From: Parundibacterium terreum
Lineage (GTDB): Bacteria > Pseudomonadota > Gammaproteobacteria > Burkholderiales > Burkholderiaceae_D
Length of the DNA stretch: 64,000 bases
Assembly: GCF_014636315.1 (NCBI RefSeq)
Contig: NZ_BMED01000001.1
Location: 372,316-436,315, forward strand
Direction of reading: 5' to 3'
The notes under the pieces: model-generated
Database searches by the model: none
Told to the model about the DNA's origin: nothing
What the model saw: the letters and a program-made list of their open reading frames with translations, nothing else
Shown here: piece after piece, positions 53,128 to 62,955 of the stretch
How positions within the stretch are numbered: the first letter of the stretch is position 1
Layout of the letters: every line of letters starts with the position of its first letter
Program-made: the position numbers and the translations under genes

Positions 53128-53988
53128 CTAAGCCCTGGCCTTGAACCAGGCAGCGGTTGCTGCATCGGCCGGGAAGAAAGACTCTATCCGCAATTCATGC
53201 ACGGTCACATCATGCGGAGTACCCATGGTGGTGATCGTAGTGAACAGTTTCAGTTCCACATCTGCCTTCCGAATGCTTACGGCCAGAAAGGGCAAGGCGC
53301 GCGTATCCAGATTGGGGGCCTGCGTTGCCGCCTGTACCCCAGGCAGAGCAATCAGCTCTTCCAGCAAATGCGTCGCTTCGCTGCCGGGACCATCCCCCAT
53401 TGCCTCCCTTTGTATCCATTGCAGCAGATCAGCGCACACGTCTTCCCAATTGACCAGGTACTTCCTGACGCCGGCAGGATCCAGTATCAATTTCAGCACA
53501 TTCACGCCCTCGCGCGGCAAAGGCTGATTGTCCGGCAGGTCCAGCAGCCATTTCATCATCATCGCCGCCGGCCCATTGGTCATCACCAGATTCCACAAAC
53601 GGTCAACCACCAGGGCCGGATATGGCGCCTGCTGTGCCAGCATGAAATCCAAAGCCTGCTTGACCGAATTCAATTCGGGATCGGACAATTTCCTCTCCTG
53701 ATAGGCGGGAGCAAAACCTGCAGCCAGCAACATGACATTGCGCTGGCGCAGGGAATTGTCCAGTACGGTACCCAGCTTCAGAATCAATTCCCTGCTTGGC
53801 TGCGAACGTCCACTCTCCAAAAAGCTGATATGCCGTTGCGAGATATTGCTCTCGGTAGACAAGCGCAACTGGCTAAAGCCGCGCTTATCGCGCCAGTAGC
53901 GTAGCGCGGTCGAAAAATCACTGAAATACCGGTCCCTGGGCGCAGGCGCTTCCCGCCCCGGGGCTATTTTTAGCTGGGCTGCTCCCAT
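53128..53988 (-). CDS. XRE-type regulator with MmyB-like ligand-binding domain
   Basis: A protein of about 286 residues. An N-terminal Cro/CI helix-turn-helix (about 25-80, with RGFSQLRLSTESNISQRHISFLESGRS) is followed by the MmyB-like domain (about 110-270, with YPALVVDRLWNLVMTN). Members bind a fatty-acid-like ligand or other small molecule. ATG 53988 with GGAG seven bases upstream is preferred over the longer frame to 54069. It lies 105 bp downstream of the NTF2-fold gene on the same strand, which is its likely partner or target. Confidence 0.85.
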   Translation of the reverse strand: MGAAQLKIAPGREAPAPRDRYFSDFSTALRYWRDKRGFSQLRLSTESNISQRHISFLESGRSQPSRELILKLGTVLDNSLRQRNVMLLAAGFAPAYQERKLSDPELNSVKQALDFMLAQQAPYPALVVDRLWNLVMTNGPAAMMMKWLLDLPDNQPLPREGVNVLKLILDPAGVRKYLVNWEDVCADLLQWIQREAMGDGPGSEATHLLEELIALPGVQAATQAPNLDTRALPFLAVSIRKADVELKLFTTITTMGTPHDVTVHELRIESFFPADAATAAWFKARA

Positions 53989-54093
53989 ACCCTGTCTCCG
54001 AAATAGATGGATTGCGGCGGTCATGGCAAATACCGGTGAAATCCGCCCTGCCGATAATCTACCATTCATTGATGCTGCGGCGTAGCTTGAACA

Positions 54094-54498
54094 CTATGCC
54101 GCCACTGCATCCAGAAACCCGGTAATCTTGCTGATACGGCCATCTGCAGCGAGCACGACGATATCGGTCCCATAAGCAACTGGTGGCGCGCCTTCTGCAC
54201 CCAATGCCCAGGAAAAACGCACGACGTCATTGTGGCTGTCCTGCCCGCCGTGCAAGCCAAACAGCAAACCGGGGAACTGTTGCTGAACCGAGCCTATCAT
54301 GCCATTCAAGCCGGCATGGCCACTGCTGCGCATCATCGGATCGGCATAGTCGGCATCGGCGGTAAACAGCCTGGCGATCAGCTCGCCACGGCGAAGCGCA
54401 TCGTTTTCGTTCCACACTGCAATATAGTTGTCGGCGATCTGGGTGGCATTGTCGGCAAGGTGACTAGCTGTAATGGCGTCGTTCGTGATTTTTGTCAT
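54094..54498 (-). CDS. SnoaL/NTF2-fold protein
   Basis: A protein of about 134 residues with the cone-shaped NTF2-like fold. WNENDALRRGELIARLFTADADYADPMM forms the first helices and strand, and IVVLADGRISKITGFLD-type residues close the fold. Such proteins bind or turn over small molecules. AGGAG lies eight bases before the ATG at 54498. It may be regulated by the MmyB-like regulator next to it. Confidence 0.78.
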   Translation of the reverse strand: MTKITNDAITASHLADNATQIADNYIAVWNENDALRRGELIARLFTADADYADPMMRSSGHAGLNGMIGSVQQQFPGLLFGLHGGQDSHNDVVRFSWALGAEGAPPVAYGTDIVVLAADGRISKITGFLDAVAA

Positions 54499-54674
54499 GA
54501 TGCAAGCTCCTGAAGTCGGAAGAGAAAAAAGAGAGATGGACGCATCCTGCAAAACCCGCAGGCAAGTCAGGCGCCATCCAGGTTCCTATTTTCTCGGCAG
54601 CAGTGAAGGCTGTCGATTACGTGCCAGGTAATCAAAATCGGCAAACCGGCGATGGGAGCAAGGCATAAACGATT

Positions 54675-56438
54675 TTACACCGACCGGCGAATGAAACGCT
54701 CGCGCTTATGTTCCTCTTCGAAAAAATTCCGTGACGGCTTGATGAGATCGCTGCGGCTGACGATGCCGAGCAATTTGCGGGTCTCAAGATCCGACACGAC
54801 AGCCAGACGCTCGACGTGATGGGCAGCCATGCGGGCAGCAACTACCCTGCAAGTCTCGTGCGGAAATGCAAGCAGCTCCACACCGACATTGCTACGGTCC
54901 GTGTTAAACAGTGTGGATACAGTGACGCTACCATCTTCCAGTTGAGTAAAACTGCTTCGCTCCGCCATCCCCACCAAACGGTTTTCCTTGTCGACCACAG
55001 GATAGCAGCGGTGAATCTGCTGTGCGCCGAAATAATGGGCCAGCGCAGTATCTGCCGGCAGATCCGCAGGGATGACTTCAAGCTTTTGCGTCATCACCTC
55101 ATCAACGTGCTGGCGCTCCAGCGGATCGACGCCATATTCCCGGTAGATATGGTAGCCGCGGCGGGCAATTTTCTCGGTCATGATGGAGCGGCGCATAGTC
55201 ATGACCGTGAAGCCGTAGGACACACCGGTGGTCAATAGCAGCGGCAATAAGGCATTGACATCATGAGTCAAGCCAAATGCAAACACTGCCGCAGTCAGCG
55301 GTGCCCCAAGGACGCCCGCCAGCACTGCTGCCATGCAGACCAAAGGCCACAACTGAGCATTATCACCCGGCAGCCATGGAGCAAGCACGGACCCAAGTCC
55401 CGCACCGATGATCAGCAGCGGAGCCAGCACGCCACCGGATGTGCCCGAACCAAGAGCAATCACCCATATGATTGCTTTTACAAGCAGCAATGCCAGCACT
55501 AGCTGTAGCGCAAGCTGATTGTGAAGCAGATCGCCAATAACATCATAGCCAACGCCAAGCGCCCGCGGCTCCAGATAGCCTCCGACACCGACAGCGAGAC
55601 CACCTAGAGCAGGCCACCAGGGCCAGTGCAGCGGCAATTTCCCAAACAGGTCTTCAACCCGGTACAGTGCGGTCGACATGAAGGCAGACAGCGCTCCTCC
55701 CAAGATCCCTGCGAGCAGGCAGGGAGCCAAGGCATTCAGCCCGATTTCCGGAGTAAGCAGCGGAAATAGAGGGCCGCTCTCCAGCAGCAGGGGCCGGGTA
55801 AATCCGGCCACGGCACAAGCGATGATCACCGGTAGCAGGCTGCGTGGGCGCAGCTCAAATAGCAGCAGTTCGATTGCCAGCAATACCGCCGCGACAGGAG
55901 TGCCAAAGACCGCCGTCATGCCGGCGGTAGCTCCAGCCACTAGCAGGGTTTTGCGTTCTGCCGCAGTCAAGTGAAATAGCTGCGCGATTAAAGAACCGAT
56001 TGCACCGCCAGTCATGATGATGGGGCCCTCTGCCCCGAAAGGCCCCCCGCTGCCGATGACGATGCCGGATGACAAAGGTTTAAGAATGGCCACTTTGAGC
56101 GACATCTTGCTTTTTCCAAACAGGATTGCTTCTATCGCCTCTGGGATGCCATGCCCCCGGATTTTCTCCGATCCGAAGCGGGCAATGAGCCCGACAATCA
56201 GGCCGCCTGTCACCGGCAGCAAGATAACCCAGAGACCCAGGTGATGATCTGCAGGTGAACGCGCGGAAAATGAAAATGCCTGATAAAAGAACAAATTGGT
56301 AAACAAACGGATCAGGTTCAGCAAGACGAATGCAGCAACAGTGCCGCAGCCGCCTATAACCGTTGCGATCAGGGAAATCCGGAGCAAGCGAGCATCTCCG
56401 GCAAAGTCACGCTTATGCAAGTGCAAATGGGAAGACAT
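54675..56438 (-). CDS. ClC-family chloride channel/antiporter with CBS domains
   Basis: A membrane protein of about 587 residues. ClC motifs are present: GSGGPFGAEGPII near residue 145, with the gating Glu in GAEGP, and GSGTSGGVLAPLL near 350. Two C-terminal CBS domains (about 455-580, with VDEVMTQKLEVIP) usually bind nucleotides. The frame is open to 56594, but the ATG at 56438 (MSSHLHLHKRDF) is closer to the family start. Whether it is a channel or a proton antiporter cannot be told from what I see. Confidence 0.92.
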   Translation of the reverse strand: MSSHLHLHKRDFAGDARLLRISLIATVIGGCGTVAAFVLLNLIRLFTNLFFYQAFSFSARSPADHHLGLWVILLPVTGGLIVGLIARFGSEKIRGHGIPEAIEAILFGKSKMSLKVAILKPLSSGIVIGSGGPFGAEGPIIMTGGAIGSLIAQLFHLTAAERKTLLVAGATAGMTAVFGTPVAAVLLAIELLLFELRPRSLLPVIIACAVAGFTRPLLLESGPLFPLLTPEIGLNALAPCLLAGILGGALSAFMSTALYRVEDLFGKLPLHWPWWPALGGLAVGVGGYLEPRALGVGYDVIGDLLHNQLALQLVLALLLVKAIIWVIALGSGTSGGVLAPLLIIGAGLGSVLAPWLPGDNAQLWPLVCMAAVLAGVLGAPLTAAVFAFGLTHDVNALLPLLLTTGVSYGFTVMTMRRSIMTEKIARRGYHIYREYGVDPLERQHVDEVMTQKLEVIPADLPADTALAHYFGAQQIHRCYPVVDKENRLVGMAERSSFTQLEDGSVTVSTLFNTDRSNVGVELLAFPHETCRVVAARMAAHHVERLAVVSDLETRKLLGIVSRSDLIKPSRNFFEEEHKRERFIRRSV

Positions 56439-56592
56439 GTGTAGGCAAAGATGGCTATTAAAAAAATGATATTCCCGGAGAGTTCTGCCCCGTTTTTCCA
56501 CAAGGCCAGCGGCCGGCCAAGATATGTCCGCACACTGTAGATCGCGAAAACAGGTCAGAACATCCGACTTATCCGGGATAAAAAGAGGCCAC

Positions 56593-56615
56593 AATATATC
56601 ATAACATGATATATT
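56593..56615. promoter_or_regulatory. AT-rich perfect palindrome, 10-base arms
   Basis: AATATATCAT (56593-56602) and ATGATATATT (56606-56615) are exact complements around AAC. It lies between the ClC gene, 154 bases to its left, and the chemoreceptor, 407 bases to its right, and looks like a dimeric regulator site. It also contains TATA-rich promoter-like sequence. Confidence 0.7.
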
Positions 56616-57022
56616 TTCCAGACAACAATTCAGGACTAAGCGTTGCCCCTACATGTGTAAGACGCCACCCGGGACGAGACCTGCCACCTGCGACCTGAGA
56701 ATAATTTTCTTTTTAAAAACAATATGTTGAGAAAAAATAGTCTTTTAGAAAAATTACTTACTACAATGATTATTCATCCCGCAAAAATTCACTATATTTC
56801 ACAAAAATTTACCCACAGCAACAAATAGAACGCTAAAATGGCGCCTTCGCACAGCCCACTAATTAGACAGTCGACCAACGCCGATCAGCGCTGCGTCAGT
56901 ACTGCAATATTGCGCCCGCAATATCCGGCTATAAAAAATATGCGAATCAATGTGTTCCTATTAGCGCCTGGCTGACACGCTACTGCAGGAAAAACGCATC
57001 ATCAAAAAAACGGAAAATCATT
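56616..57022. promoter_or_regulatory. Leader region of the chemoreceptor gene
   Basis: This is an AT-rich gap. GCCGATCA at 56880-56887 resembles the -10 element of FliA (sigma-28) promoters, but its -35 partner is poor. CTAAAATGGCGCCTTC at 56833-56848 resembles the promoter-like CTATAATGGCGCCTTC at 63752-63767. I see no open frame of note. Confidence 0.35.
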
Positions 57023-59098
57023 ATGTTGAATAAAATACTCAACCCACGCCTTTGGGGGGTTGGTGAAAAATTTGCGTTTTTCACTTTTGCCATGCTGGTC
57101 ATGGTGTTTGCCGCCTTTACCGGCGCCATTGGAAATGCGACCTTTCACTTGCTGGAAAACCGCTCCATCTTTGATCTGTCTCAACAGATGTCGAGCGTCA
57201 ACGGCATGTTTGAAATGTTCGACAAAACCGTGAAGAGCGATGCCACGCGCATCAGCAAAATCTTCAAGTCCAGTTTTGCGCCTGCTTTTTCCCTGGATGC
57301 GGGAAACAAGATTGATGTCGCAGGAAAGTCCGTGCCTACCCTCAAGAATGGAGACGGCACCGTCAACCTGAATTACACGGTTGTTGACCAGTTCACAGCC
57401 CAAAGCGGAGCAACCGCCACTGTCTTCGTCAAAGATGGTGAAGACTTTCTGCGTGTGTCTACCTCGGTAAAAAAGGAAAATGGCGAACGTGCGATCGGCA
57501 CGCTACTGGACAAAACCAGCCCTGCATATCCTGTTTTATCCAGAGGTGAAACCTTTACCGGCATGACCAAGCTATTCGGCAAAGACATGATGACGGTGTA
57601 TGAGCCCGTCAAGGATGCGGCGGGCAGTGTCATTGCCGTGTTGTTCATCGGCATTGATATCAGTGAAGATTTGAAGCAGTTGAAGGATCGCGTCAAGGCA
57701 ATCAAGATCGGAGATACCGGATTCTTTTTTGCCGTTGACCAGAAAGCCGGCAAGACCAATGGCAACCTGGTGATTGACAAAGAAAAAGAACAAGACAATG
57801 TGCTGGACAGGAAAGATGCCAATGGACGTGAAATCATCAAGGAAATGATGGAGCGCAAGGACGGCTTCATCGAATATTCCTGGGCAGACAAGAATGCCGG
57901 AGCGACCAGCGCTAAAAACAGGATCGCAGTATTTTCACAGATCAAGAGCATGAACTGGCTGCTGGTTGGCGATGTTTACTCCAGCGAGATTACTAAGGAA
58001 AGCACGGACCTGCTGATCAAGTACGGCATCCTGGCTGTGGTGCTGATATTGGCAATCGCGATACTGCTTTACTATGCCATCCATCGCATGATCACCAATC
58101 CGCTGGGCTTTGCGACCCGCATGGCTGAACAAATGGCAACCGGCGACCTGAGCAGCACGATCTACGCCCGCCGCGACGACGAAATCGGCAAGCTGATGAC
58201 GGCCATGGATGGAATCAACCAGGGCCTCAGTAATGTCATCGGCCGCGTGCGTGCAGGCACGGAAACCATTACCGTCACGTCGCAGGAAATCGCCAGCGGC
58301 AATGCCGACCTGTCCAACCGTACCGAATCGCAAGCCAGTTCGCTGGAAGAAACCGCCAGTTCGATGGAAGAGCTGACCAGCACCGTCAAGCAAAACGCGG
58401 ACAATGCGCGCCAGGCGAATCAACTGGTAGTATCCGCCAGCAGCGTTGCCGTCAAAGGCGGCGCAGTAGTAGGCCAGGTGGTTGATACGATGAACTCGAT
58501 CAAGGATAGCTCGCGCAAGATTGTCGATATCATAGGCGTTATCGATGGGATCGCTTTCCAGACCAATATCCTGGCGCTGAACGCCGCTGTAGAAGCAGCG
58601 CGCGCCGGCGAACAGGGCCGCGGCTTTGCCGTGGTTGCGACGGAAGTCCGCAATCTGGCACAACGCAGTGCAGCCGCCGCCAAAGAGATCAAAACTCTGA
58701 TCGGCGACTCGGTAGATAAAGTGGATCTGGGCGGCAGGCTGGTGGATGAAGCCGGCAAGACCATGGATGAAATCGTGGCCAGCGTACAGCACGTCGCCGA
58801 CATCATGGGTGAAATCACGACCGCCAGCCAGGAGCAAAGCGACGGCATCGAGCAGGTGAATATCGCCATTACGCACATGGATGAAATTACGCAGCAAAAT
58901 GCGGCCCTGGTGGAGCAAGCGGCGGCCGCCGCCGAAAGCATGAAGGAGCAGGCGATCGCATTGAGCGAATCGGTGAGCGTATTCAAAATTGCAGAACAGG
59001 CAAGCACGGCAGGCATGGCCGCTCCGGCGTCCAGGCTTGTAACGAAAGCTGCAGTGCCTGTCAGGCGCCCTGCTCTCACATCAGGCCGCACTCGCTAG
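57023..59098 (+). CDS. Methyl-accepting chemotaxis protein
   Basis: A 691-residue receptor. A short cytosolic start and membrane segment (about 15-37) lead to a large periplasmic Cache-type sensor (about 40-325, with GRE-like [20 protein letters not shown] and VLFIGIDIS), a second membrane segment (about 333-355), a HAMP domain (356-410) and the signalling domain (about 425-650) with the hairpin tip [21 protein letters not shown]. There is no C-terminal CheR-binding pentapeptide. The ligand is unknown. Confidence 0.95.
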   Translation: MLNKILNPRLWGVGEKFAFFTFAMLVMVFAAFTGAIGNATFHLLENRSIFDLSQQMSSVNGMFEMFDKTVKSDATRISKIFKSSFAPAFSLDAGNKIDVAGKSVPTLKNGDGTVNLNYTVVDQFTAQSGATATVFVKDGEDFLRVSTSVKKENGERAIGTLLDKTSPAYPVLSRGETFTGMTKLFGKDMMTVYEPVKDAAGSVIAVLFIGIDISEDLKQLKDRVKAIKIGDTGFFFAVDQKAGKTNGNLVIDKEKEQDNVLDRKDANGREIIKEMMERKDGFIEYSWADKNAGATSAKNRIAVFSQIKSMNWLLVGDVYSSEITKESTDLLIKYGILAVVLILAIAILLYYAIHRMITNPLGFATRMAEQMATGDLSSTIYARRDDEIGKLMTAMDGINQGLSNVIGRVRAGTETITVTSQEIASGNADLSNRTESQASSLEETASSMEELTSTVKQNADNARQANQLVVSASSVAVKGGAVVGQVVDTMNSIKDSSRKIVDIIGVIDGIAFQTNILALNAAVEAARAGEQGRGFAVVATEVRNLAQRSAAAAKEIKTLIGDSVDKVDLGGRLVDEAGKTMDEIVASVQHVADIMGEITTASQEQSDGIEQVNIAITHMDEITQQNAALVEQAAAAAESMKEQAIALSESVSVFKIAEQASTAGMAAPASRLVTKAAVPVRRPALTSGRTR

Positions 59099-59129
59099 CC
59101 TCTATGCATTATGCGATTCCGGCAGCAAG

Positions 59130-59714
59130 CTAGCGTCCGGAATCGCGCATTCCTTCCAGCGCCTGATCCACGGTGCAAATTCGCGCAAAGCGCTTTTCCA
59201 GTACCAGCTCCGTTCTTTCCTTGATTTCTGCAGGATCAAACACCCGGCCGGAAGCAAAATGCCGCATTGGGAAAGTCAGTGTCGCCTCCGTCACATAGTC
59301 AACCTGAAATCCCAGGTCAGACGCATTTCTTGTCGTTGTCTCGCAACATTGCTCAGTCCGTATGCCTGACACAATCAGTTTTGCTATGCCGCGCGCCTGC
59401 AGCCACTCGCTCAGGCCGGTACCAACCATCGCACTATGGACCTGCTTTTGCACGGTATGGTCTGCATAGGGGTCACTACCGGACATGGCGACCAGATAGC
59501 CTGATGCGGGATCGAAGTGCGGAAACTCAGGCATGCCGATGTCGGCGTGGAATATCCGTACTACAGTCACACCAGCTTCGCGGGCGCCGGCGATCAGGCG
59601 ATTCTGGTTTGCCAGATAATCGCCCAGGTCATCTTCGCGCCAGTAAGCAGAATGACGGAATGACTCCTGGACATCAATGACCAGCAGAGCGGAGGAATTG
59701 TTTGCAATAGGCAT
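59130..59714 (-). CDS. Isochorismatase-family cysteine hydrolase
   Basis: A 194-residue cytosolic hydrolase. LLVIDVQESF carries the catalytic Asp, VVRIFHADIG follows, and VSGIRTEQCCETT contains the nucleophilic Cys. It differs from the nicotinamidase-like protein at 39026 in length and motifs, so it is a separate paralogue. Substrates in this family include nicotinamide, isochorismate and other amides. It is convergent with the chemoreceptor. Confidence 0.88.
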   Translation of the reverse strand: MPIANNSSALLVIDVQESFRHSAYWREDDLGDYLANQNRLIAGAREAGVTVVRIFHADIGMPEFPHFDPASGYLVAMSGSDPYADHTVQKQVHSAMVGTGLSEWLQARGIAKLIVSGIRTEQCCETTTRNASDLGFQVDYVTEATLTFPMRHFASGRVFDPAEIKERTELVLEKRFARICTVDQALEGMRDSGR

Positions 59715-59847
59715 GGCGATTCTTTCGGGTGGGTGTAGGAAAGAATTTTATGCCTTGCCCCAGCTCAAGAGTGCACCATGCCGCGACCAATAGCGGACAA
59801 ATTGGGACAATTCGGTGCATCATGAAATCAAGCGCTGCAGGTAGCCG

Positions 59848-60543
59848 CTATTCGCCCGATGGCGCTTGAAAAATCGTCCAGCGGCCATCTTTGAACAAAT
59901 ACAGGGCGGAGGATAGCTTTCCCTGCTCGCTGCTGGCTTGCAGCGGCACGATCAGTTTGCGCAAGCGCTCTACCGATTTGCCGTCAGCCAGCGGTGTAAA
60001 CAGCAGGCCTCCCCGCTTAGGCGCAGCCACTACCAGGCCGCCGGGAGCCTGTGTCAGCAGTTGCTGCCAAAGCTCCTTGTCCAGCAGGTAGCTGGCACTA
60101 AAATCTGCGGAGCGCCCCTGTATCAGCATCAGACCGCCATTACCGCGCCGCACCTCCGGCTCACCATACACACGCTTGATATTTTGCAGGGCGACCCTCA
60201 CCGCCTGGCTGGGGCTCAACTGTAGTGAATGCAGATCGCCGGCTGACGCATCACGCAAGCTGGCTCCGGCGTCAAAGACAAATCGCAACTGCATATCGCC
60301 GAGATAGTCGAACCAGCCGGTATCCGCTGCGCTCAGCGGCTCTGCCGGTACGATGATATCGTCCAACTTATTGGAGCCCGGCGCCTCGCGTAATATCAGC
60401 ATCAGGTCGGCAAGCTTGGCAACCGCAGCTCCTTCCTGCGCGAAGCCGGCCAGCGGCATCAAACTGCCCAACAGAAGTAATGTGGCGCAGCCGATTCGTA
60501 CTGCTGTATCAAAAAGCTGGCGTGCCTGAAGCAATTGTCTCAC
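59848..60543 (-). CDS. Exported protein of unknown function
   Basis: A protein of about 231 residues. A GTG at 60543 overlaps the TGA of the upstream gene, and the frame then gives a signal peptide (IGCATLLLLGSLMPLAGFAQ) and a mostly beta-sheet mature part without cysteines. The open frame continues upstream to 60804, but that part is antisense-like overlap with the next gene and is not credible. The C-terminus ends in LYLFKDGRWTIFQAPSGE. Confidence 0.65.
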   Translation of the reverse strand: MRQLLQARQLFDTAVRIGCATLLLLGSLMPLAGFAQEGAAVAKLADLMLILREAPGSNKLDDIIVPAEPLSAADTGWFDYLGDMQLRFVFDAGASLRDASAGDLHSLQLSPSQAVRVALQNIKRVYGEPEVRRGNGGLMLIQGRSADFSASYLLDKELWQQLLTQAPGGLVVAAPKRGGLLFTPLADGKSVERLRKLIVPLQASSEQGKLSSALYLFKDGRWTIFQAPSGE

Positions 60544-60965
60544 TGGATTTTCGCCTGTTCCGGCAATTTTCCGCGCAGCATGAATACCGCCAGAGCGTCC
60601 GCGGCCGCCTGGCGCAACTCCTGCCACGCGGGCATCGCACACAAAATTTCCAGTTCCGCCAAGGGCGCATGCACTCCATCGATCAGCCCATTCGCCAGCG
60701 GATCTACTACCCGCTGGTAACTGGTCATCGCGGCGAGCTCCGCTTCCGAGAAAGGCGGACTGGTGTAGCGCTGTTGCCAATCGTCGGTCAGCCAGTCCTC
60801 CCATTGATGCACAACTTCCATCGGTACGTTTGTCTCGGGGGACTTGCGCTGGTACTCGCGCTGCTCGTCAAACGAAGCAGCGACTTCAAGATATTCAATC
60901 AGGCGATTCCGTACCCGGATCAGGACGGCAGTATCAATGGCGGGATAAGTTGCGGTTGAAGACAT
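60540..60965 (-). CDS. Unknown cytosolic protein
   Basis: A protein of about 141 residues, acidic and largely helical, starting at the ATG at 60965. WEDWLTDDWQQRYTSPPFSE and the C-terminal LAVFMLRGKLPEQAKIQ stand out. It has no known motif. Its stop overlaps the start of the exported protein, so the two probably work together. Confidence 0.6.
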   Translation of the reverse strand: MSSTATYPAIDTAVLIRVRNRLIEYLEVAASFDEQREYQRKSPETNVPMEVVHQWEDWLTDDWQQRYTSPPFSEAELAAMTSYQRVVDPLANGLIDGVHAPLAELEILCAMPAWQELRQAAADALAVFMLRGKLPEQAKIQ

Positions 60966-61052
60966 AATAAAGCTGCGCGGCTGTCTGGCCGCGATCAAGA
61001 CATAAAACCGGGAGTATACCGTACGGCACAATACGCAGGCGTGCAGATCCGT

Positions 61053-61529
61053 TCAGGCTGCCTGCCCGCTCCCTCGCGGTGCCTTCATCAATCCGGTCAA
61101 GGTGATAAAGGTCGCAGTACCGTAAGCAACAGCGGCACCCGAGGCGATAAAAGCACCATAGCGCAAGCCCTGTCCCCAGCCGCACAGGAAGGCAATAAAG
61201 CTCAAAGTCAATGCGATCAAAGGCAGTTCCAGCAGCATCCAGCTCCTGGTTCCGGCTGAAGGCTTGAGCCACAGGCCTAATTGCAGAACGGCAGGCCAGG
61301 CAAACAGCAGCAATACCGCGATGCTCGCTACGCTGGGCCACGGATATACCGAATAGGCGGAGATATCTGTCGTGGTCACATTATTTGTCTGGGCACTCGT
61401 ACCTGCAGCACTTTCAGTACCGGGGCGCTGCTCTGCATATTTGGACGAGCATTGAGAAAGCGGCAGGAAGAAGCTCAGCATCAGGATCAGCGCGGCCACG
61501 CGTTTGATGATGGTCAAGGACTTGCTCAT
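61053..61529 (-). CDS. Unknown membrane protein with lipobox-like start
   Basis: A 158-residue protein. The start MSKSLTIIKRVAALILMLSF leads to LPLSQC, a possible lipobox (or the first membrane segment), a polar Thr/Ser/Asn-rich stretch (about 29-55), and three more hydrophobic segments (about 65-88, 100-118 and 126-146). No family is recognised. Its ATG overlaps the stop of the VOC gene, the gene just upstream. Confidence 0.6.
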   Translation of the reverse strand: MSKSLTIIKRVAALILMLSFFLPLSQCSSKYAEQRPGTESAAGTSAQTNNVTTTDISAYSVYPWPSVASIAVLLLFAWPAVLQLGLWLKPSAGTRSWMLLELPLIALTLSFIAFLCGWGQGLRYGAFIASGAAVAYGTATFITLTGLMKAPRGSGQAA

Positions 61530-61891
61530 TGCACCGCATCCCTGGAGAAATGCGGATTTTCTATAATCCCGAAACGGTTGCCGAAGGGATCACGGACCGA
61601 CGCAACGCGGATACCGCCACCGACCTCGCTTACCGCATCCAGCACGCTGGCGCCGAGCTCCAGCAGCCTCGCCAATGCGGTATCGACATTTTCAACCCCC
61701 CACAGCGCCTGGTTGCCGTCAGTGCCGGGCACAGCGTCAGGAATCAAGCCTAGCTCAAAACCGCCGACGGCAAAACCAACATAGAAAGGCTCGTCAAAAT
61801 AAGGCTGCTGTTGCAATACCTGGGCGTACCAGGCTTTCGCTTGCTGCAAATCAGGAGCGGGATAAATCACGGTGCGTAAGCCAAGTATCAT
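61526..61891 (-). CDS. VOC-family (glyoxalase-like) protein
   Basis: A 121-residue protein of the vicinal oxygen chelate fold. TVIYPAPDLQQAKAWYAQVL is the standard first motif, the central VGGFELGLIPDA the middle strand, and SVRDPFGNRFGIIENP the last, with its conserved Asp-Pro-x-Gly-Asn. Members bind a metal and act on small molecules or bind drugs. It overlaps the membrane-protein gene by four bases. Confidence 0.88.
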   Translation of the reverse strand: MILGLRTVIYPAPDLQQAKAWYAQVLQQQPYFDEPFYVGFAVGGFELGLIPDAVPGTDGNQALWGVENVDTALARLLELGASVLDAVSEVGGGIRVASVRDPFGNRFGIIENPHFSRDAVQ

Positions 61892-62029
61892 CGTTGTTCC
61901 ATATGTAAAAACGGAGGGAAGAACAGAGAACCGAAACCCGGCCCTGGATGATAAATATTTTACAATGAAATCTGCCGTAATTAATTAATACGGCTGCCGC
62001 CGCCATCATTTTTCAGCAAGTCGTCAAGC

Positions 62030-62320
62030 TCAGGCAATTTCCAACGCCGCCGCAACGGCATCCACAATCTGCCATTCCTCGGGAAAACCATATCCGGACT
62101 TTTTTGCCACTGCTCGCCCATTCACCGACACTTCAAATTTACCGCTCTTGCTGGATATCAAATCTGCATCCAGGCCAAGCTGCATTCTCAATGCGGCGGC
62201 AGTATTGATGGCGCTTGCAGCAAAACCGCAGGGCCGGCAATAAGTGATGGTTACTGCGTGCGCATGCGCGACGCTCTCTGCGGTGATGGCGCTGCCGCCA
62301 ATATTAATATTGGAAATCAT
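62030..62320 (-). CDS. SelW/SelH-like Rdx-family protein
   Basis: A 96-residue thioredoxin-like protein. ITYCRPCGF gives the CxxC redox motif near the start of the fold, SSKSGKFEVSVNGRAV is the middle, and SGYGFPEEWQIVDAVAAAL the end. In selenoprotein W relatives one of these cysteines is selenocysteine; here both are cysteines. Its ATG overlaps the TetR stop by four bases, so the two genes are one unit and the regulator may control redox proteins. Confidence 0.85.
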   Translation of the reverse strand: MISNINIGGSAITAESVAHAHAVTITYCRPCGFAASAINTAAALRMQLGLDADLISSKSGKFEVSVNGRAVAKKSGYGFPEEWQIVDAVAAALEIA

Positions 62321-62910
62321 GCCTGCTTTCCTTTCAGAAAAGTCGCAAAGGCCATACTCTTGAATTGTTCCAATGGACGCGGGCTGCGATCCACTTTCAT
62401 GCGCAGCATCGCCCCTTGCCAGCCGGAGATCAGGAAATCCGCCAGGTCCTCCGGCGGAAAATCCGAATCTATCTCGCCTAGTTGTTGCGCTTCACGCAGA
62501 CAGTCCGCAAATGGCCGGCGCCATTCGACAAAGATAGCGGACAAATGCTGGCGCAATTCTTCGCTGTGCGCCGAGGTTTCCAGGCCCAGATTGCCAACCA
62601 GGCAACCGCGCGACCACCCAGAGTCCTTCTGCTTGCAACTGATCATCTCCAGATAGCTTTTGATCCGAGCCAGAGGGCTTAGAGCCTTATTGCCCAAAGT
62701 CGGCGCCATCAATTCACGCATATGCGTGGTATAGCGCTCCAGCACTTCCACTGCGAAGGCTTCTTTAGAGCGGAAGTGATTGGAAAATGATCCCAGAGGG
62801 GTGGAGGCGGCTGCCACGATGTCGCGCAAGCCCGATGCGGCATACCCTTGTTTGAACATGACGGACAAGCCTGCATCCAGCAAAGCCTCGCGTGATGATG
62901 GTTTCGGCAT
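62317..62910 (-). CDS. TetR-family transcriptional regulator
   Basis: A 197-residue repressor. The N-terminal helix-turn-helix (about 5-55, with LLDAGLSVMFKQGYAASGLRDIVAAAS and FSNHFRSKEAFAVEVL) is followed by the helical ligand domain. A Cys in CKQKDSGWSRGCLVGNLG and the motif suggest a thiol-bearing pocket. It is translated together with the Rdx gene downstream. A GTACGTAC-type repeat lies in the upstream region. Confidence 0.9.
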   Translation of the reverse strand: MPKPSSREALLDAGLSVMFKQGYAASGLRDIVAAASTPLGSFSNHFRSKEAFAVEVLERYTTHMRELMAPTLGNKALSPLARIKSYLEMISCKQKDSGWSRGCLVGNLGLETSAHSEELRQHLSAIFVEWRRPFADCLREAQQLGEIDSDFPPEDLADFLISGWQGAMLRMKVDRSPRPLEQFKSMAFATFLKGKQA

Positions 62911-62955
62911 AGTAATCCCTGTTCCGGCAAATACGGTTGTGTGCCGAAGAAATAA

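Noticed and set aside
56880..56887. FliA (sigma-28) promoter of the chemoreceptor
   Set aside because: The -10-like GCCGATCA is suggestive but no acceptable -35 element lies at the right distance; kept only as a low-confidence note.
60544..60804. N-terminal extension of the exported protein at 59848
   Set aside because: It overlaps the upstream gene in another frame, is Gly/Arg/Ala-rich and precedes a good signal peptide that starts at the GTG at 60543.
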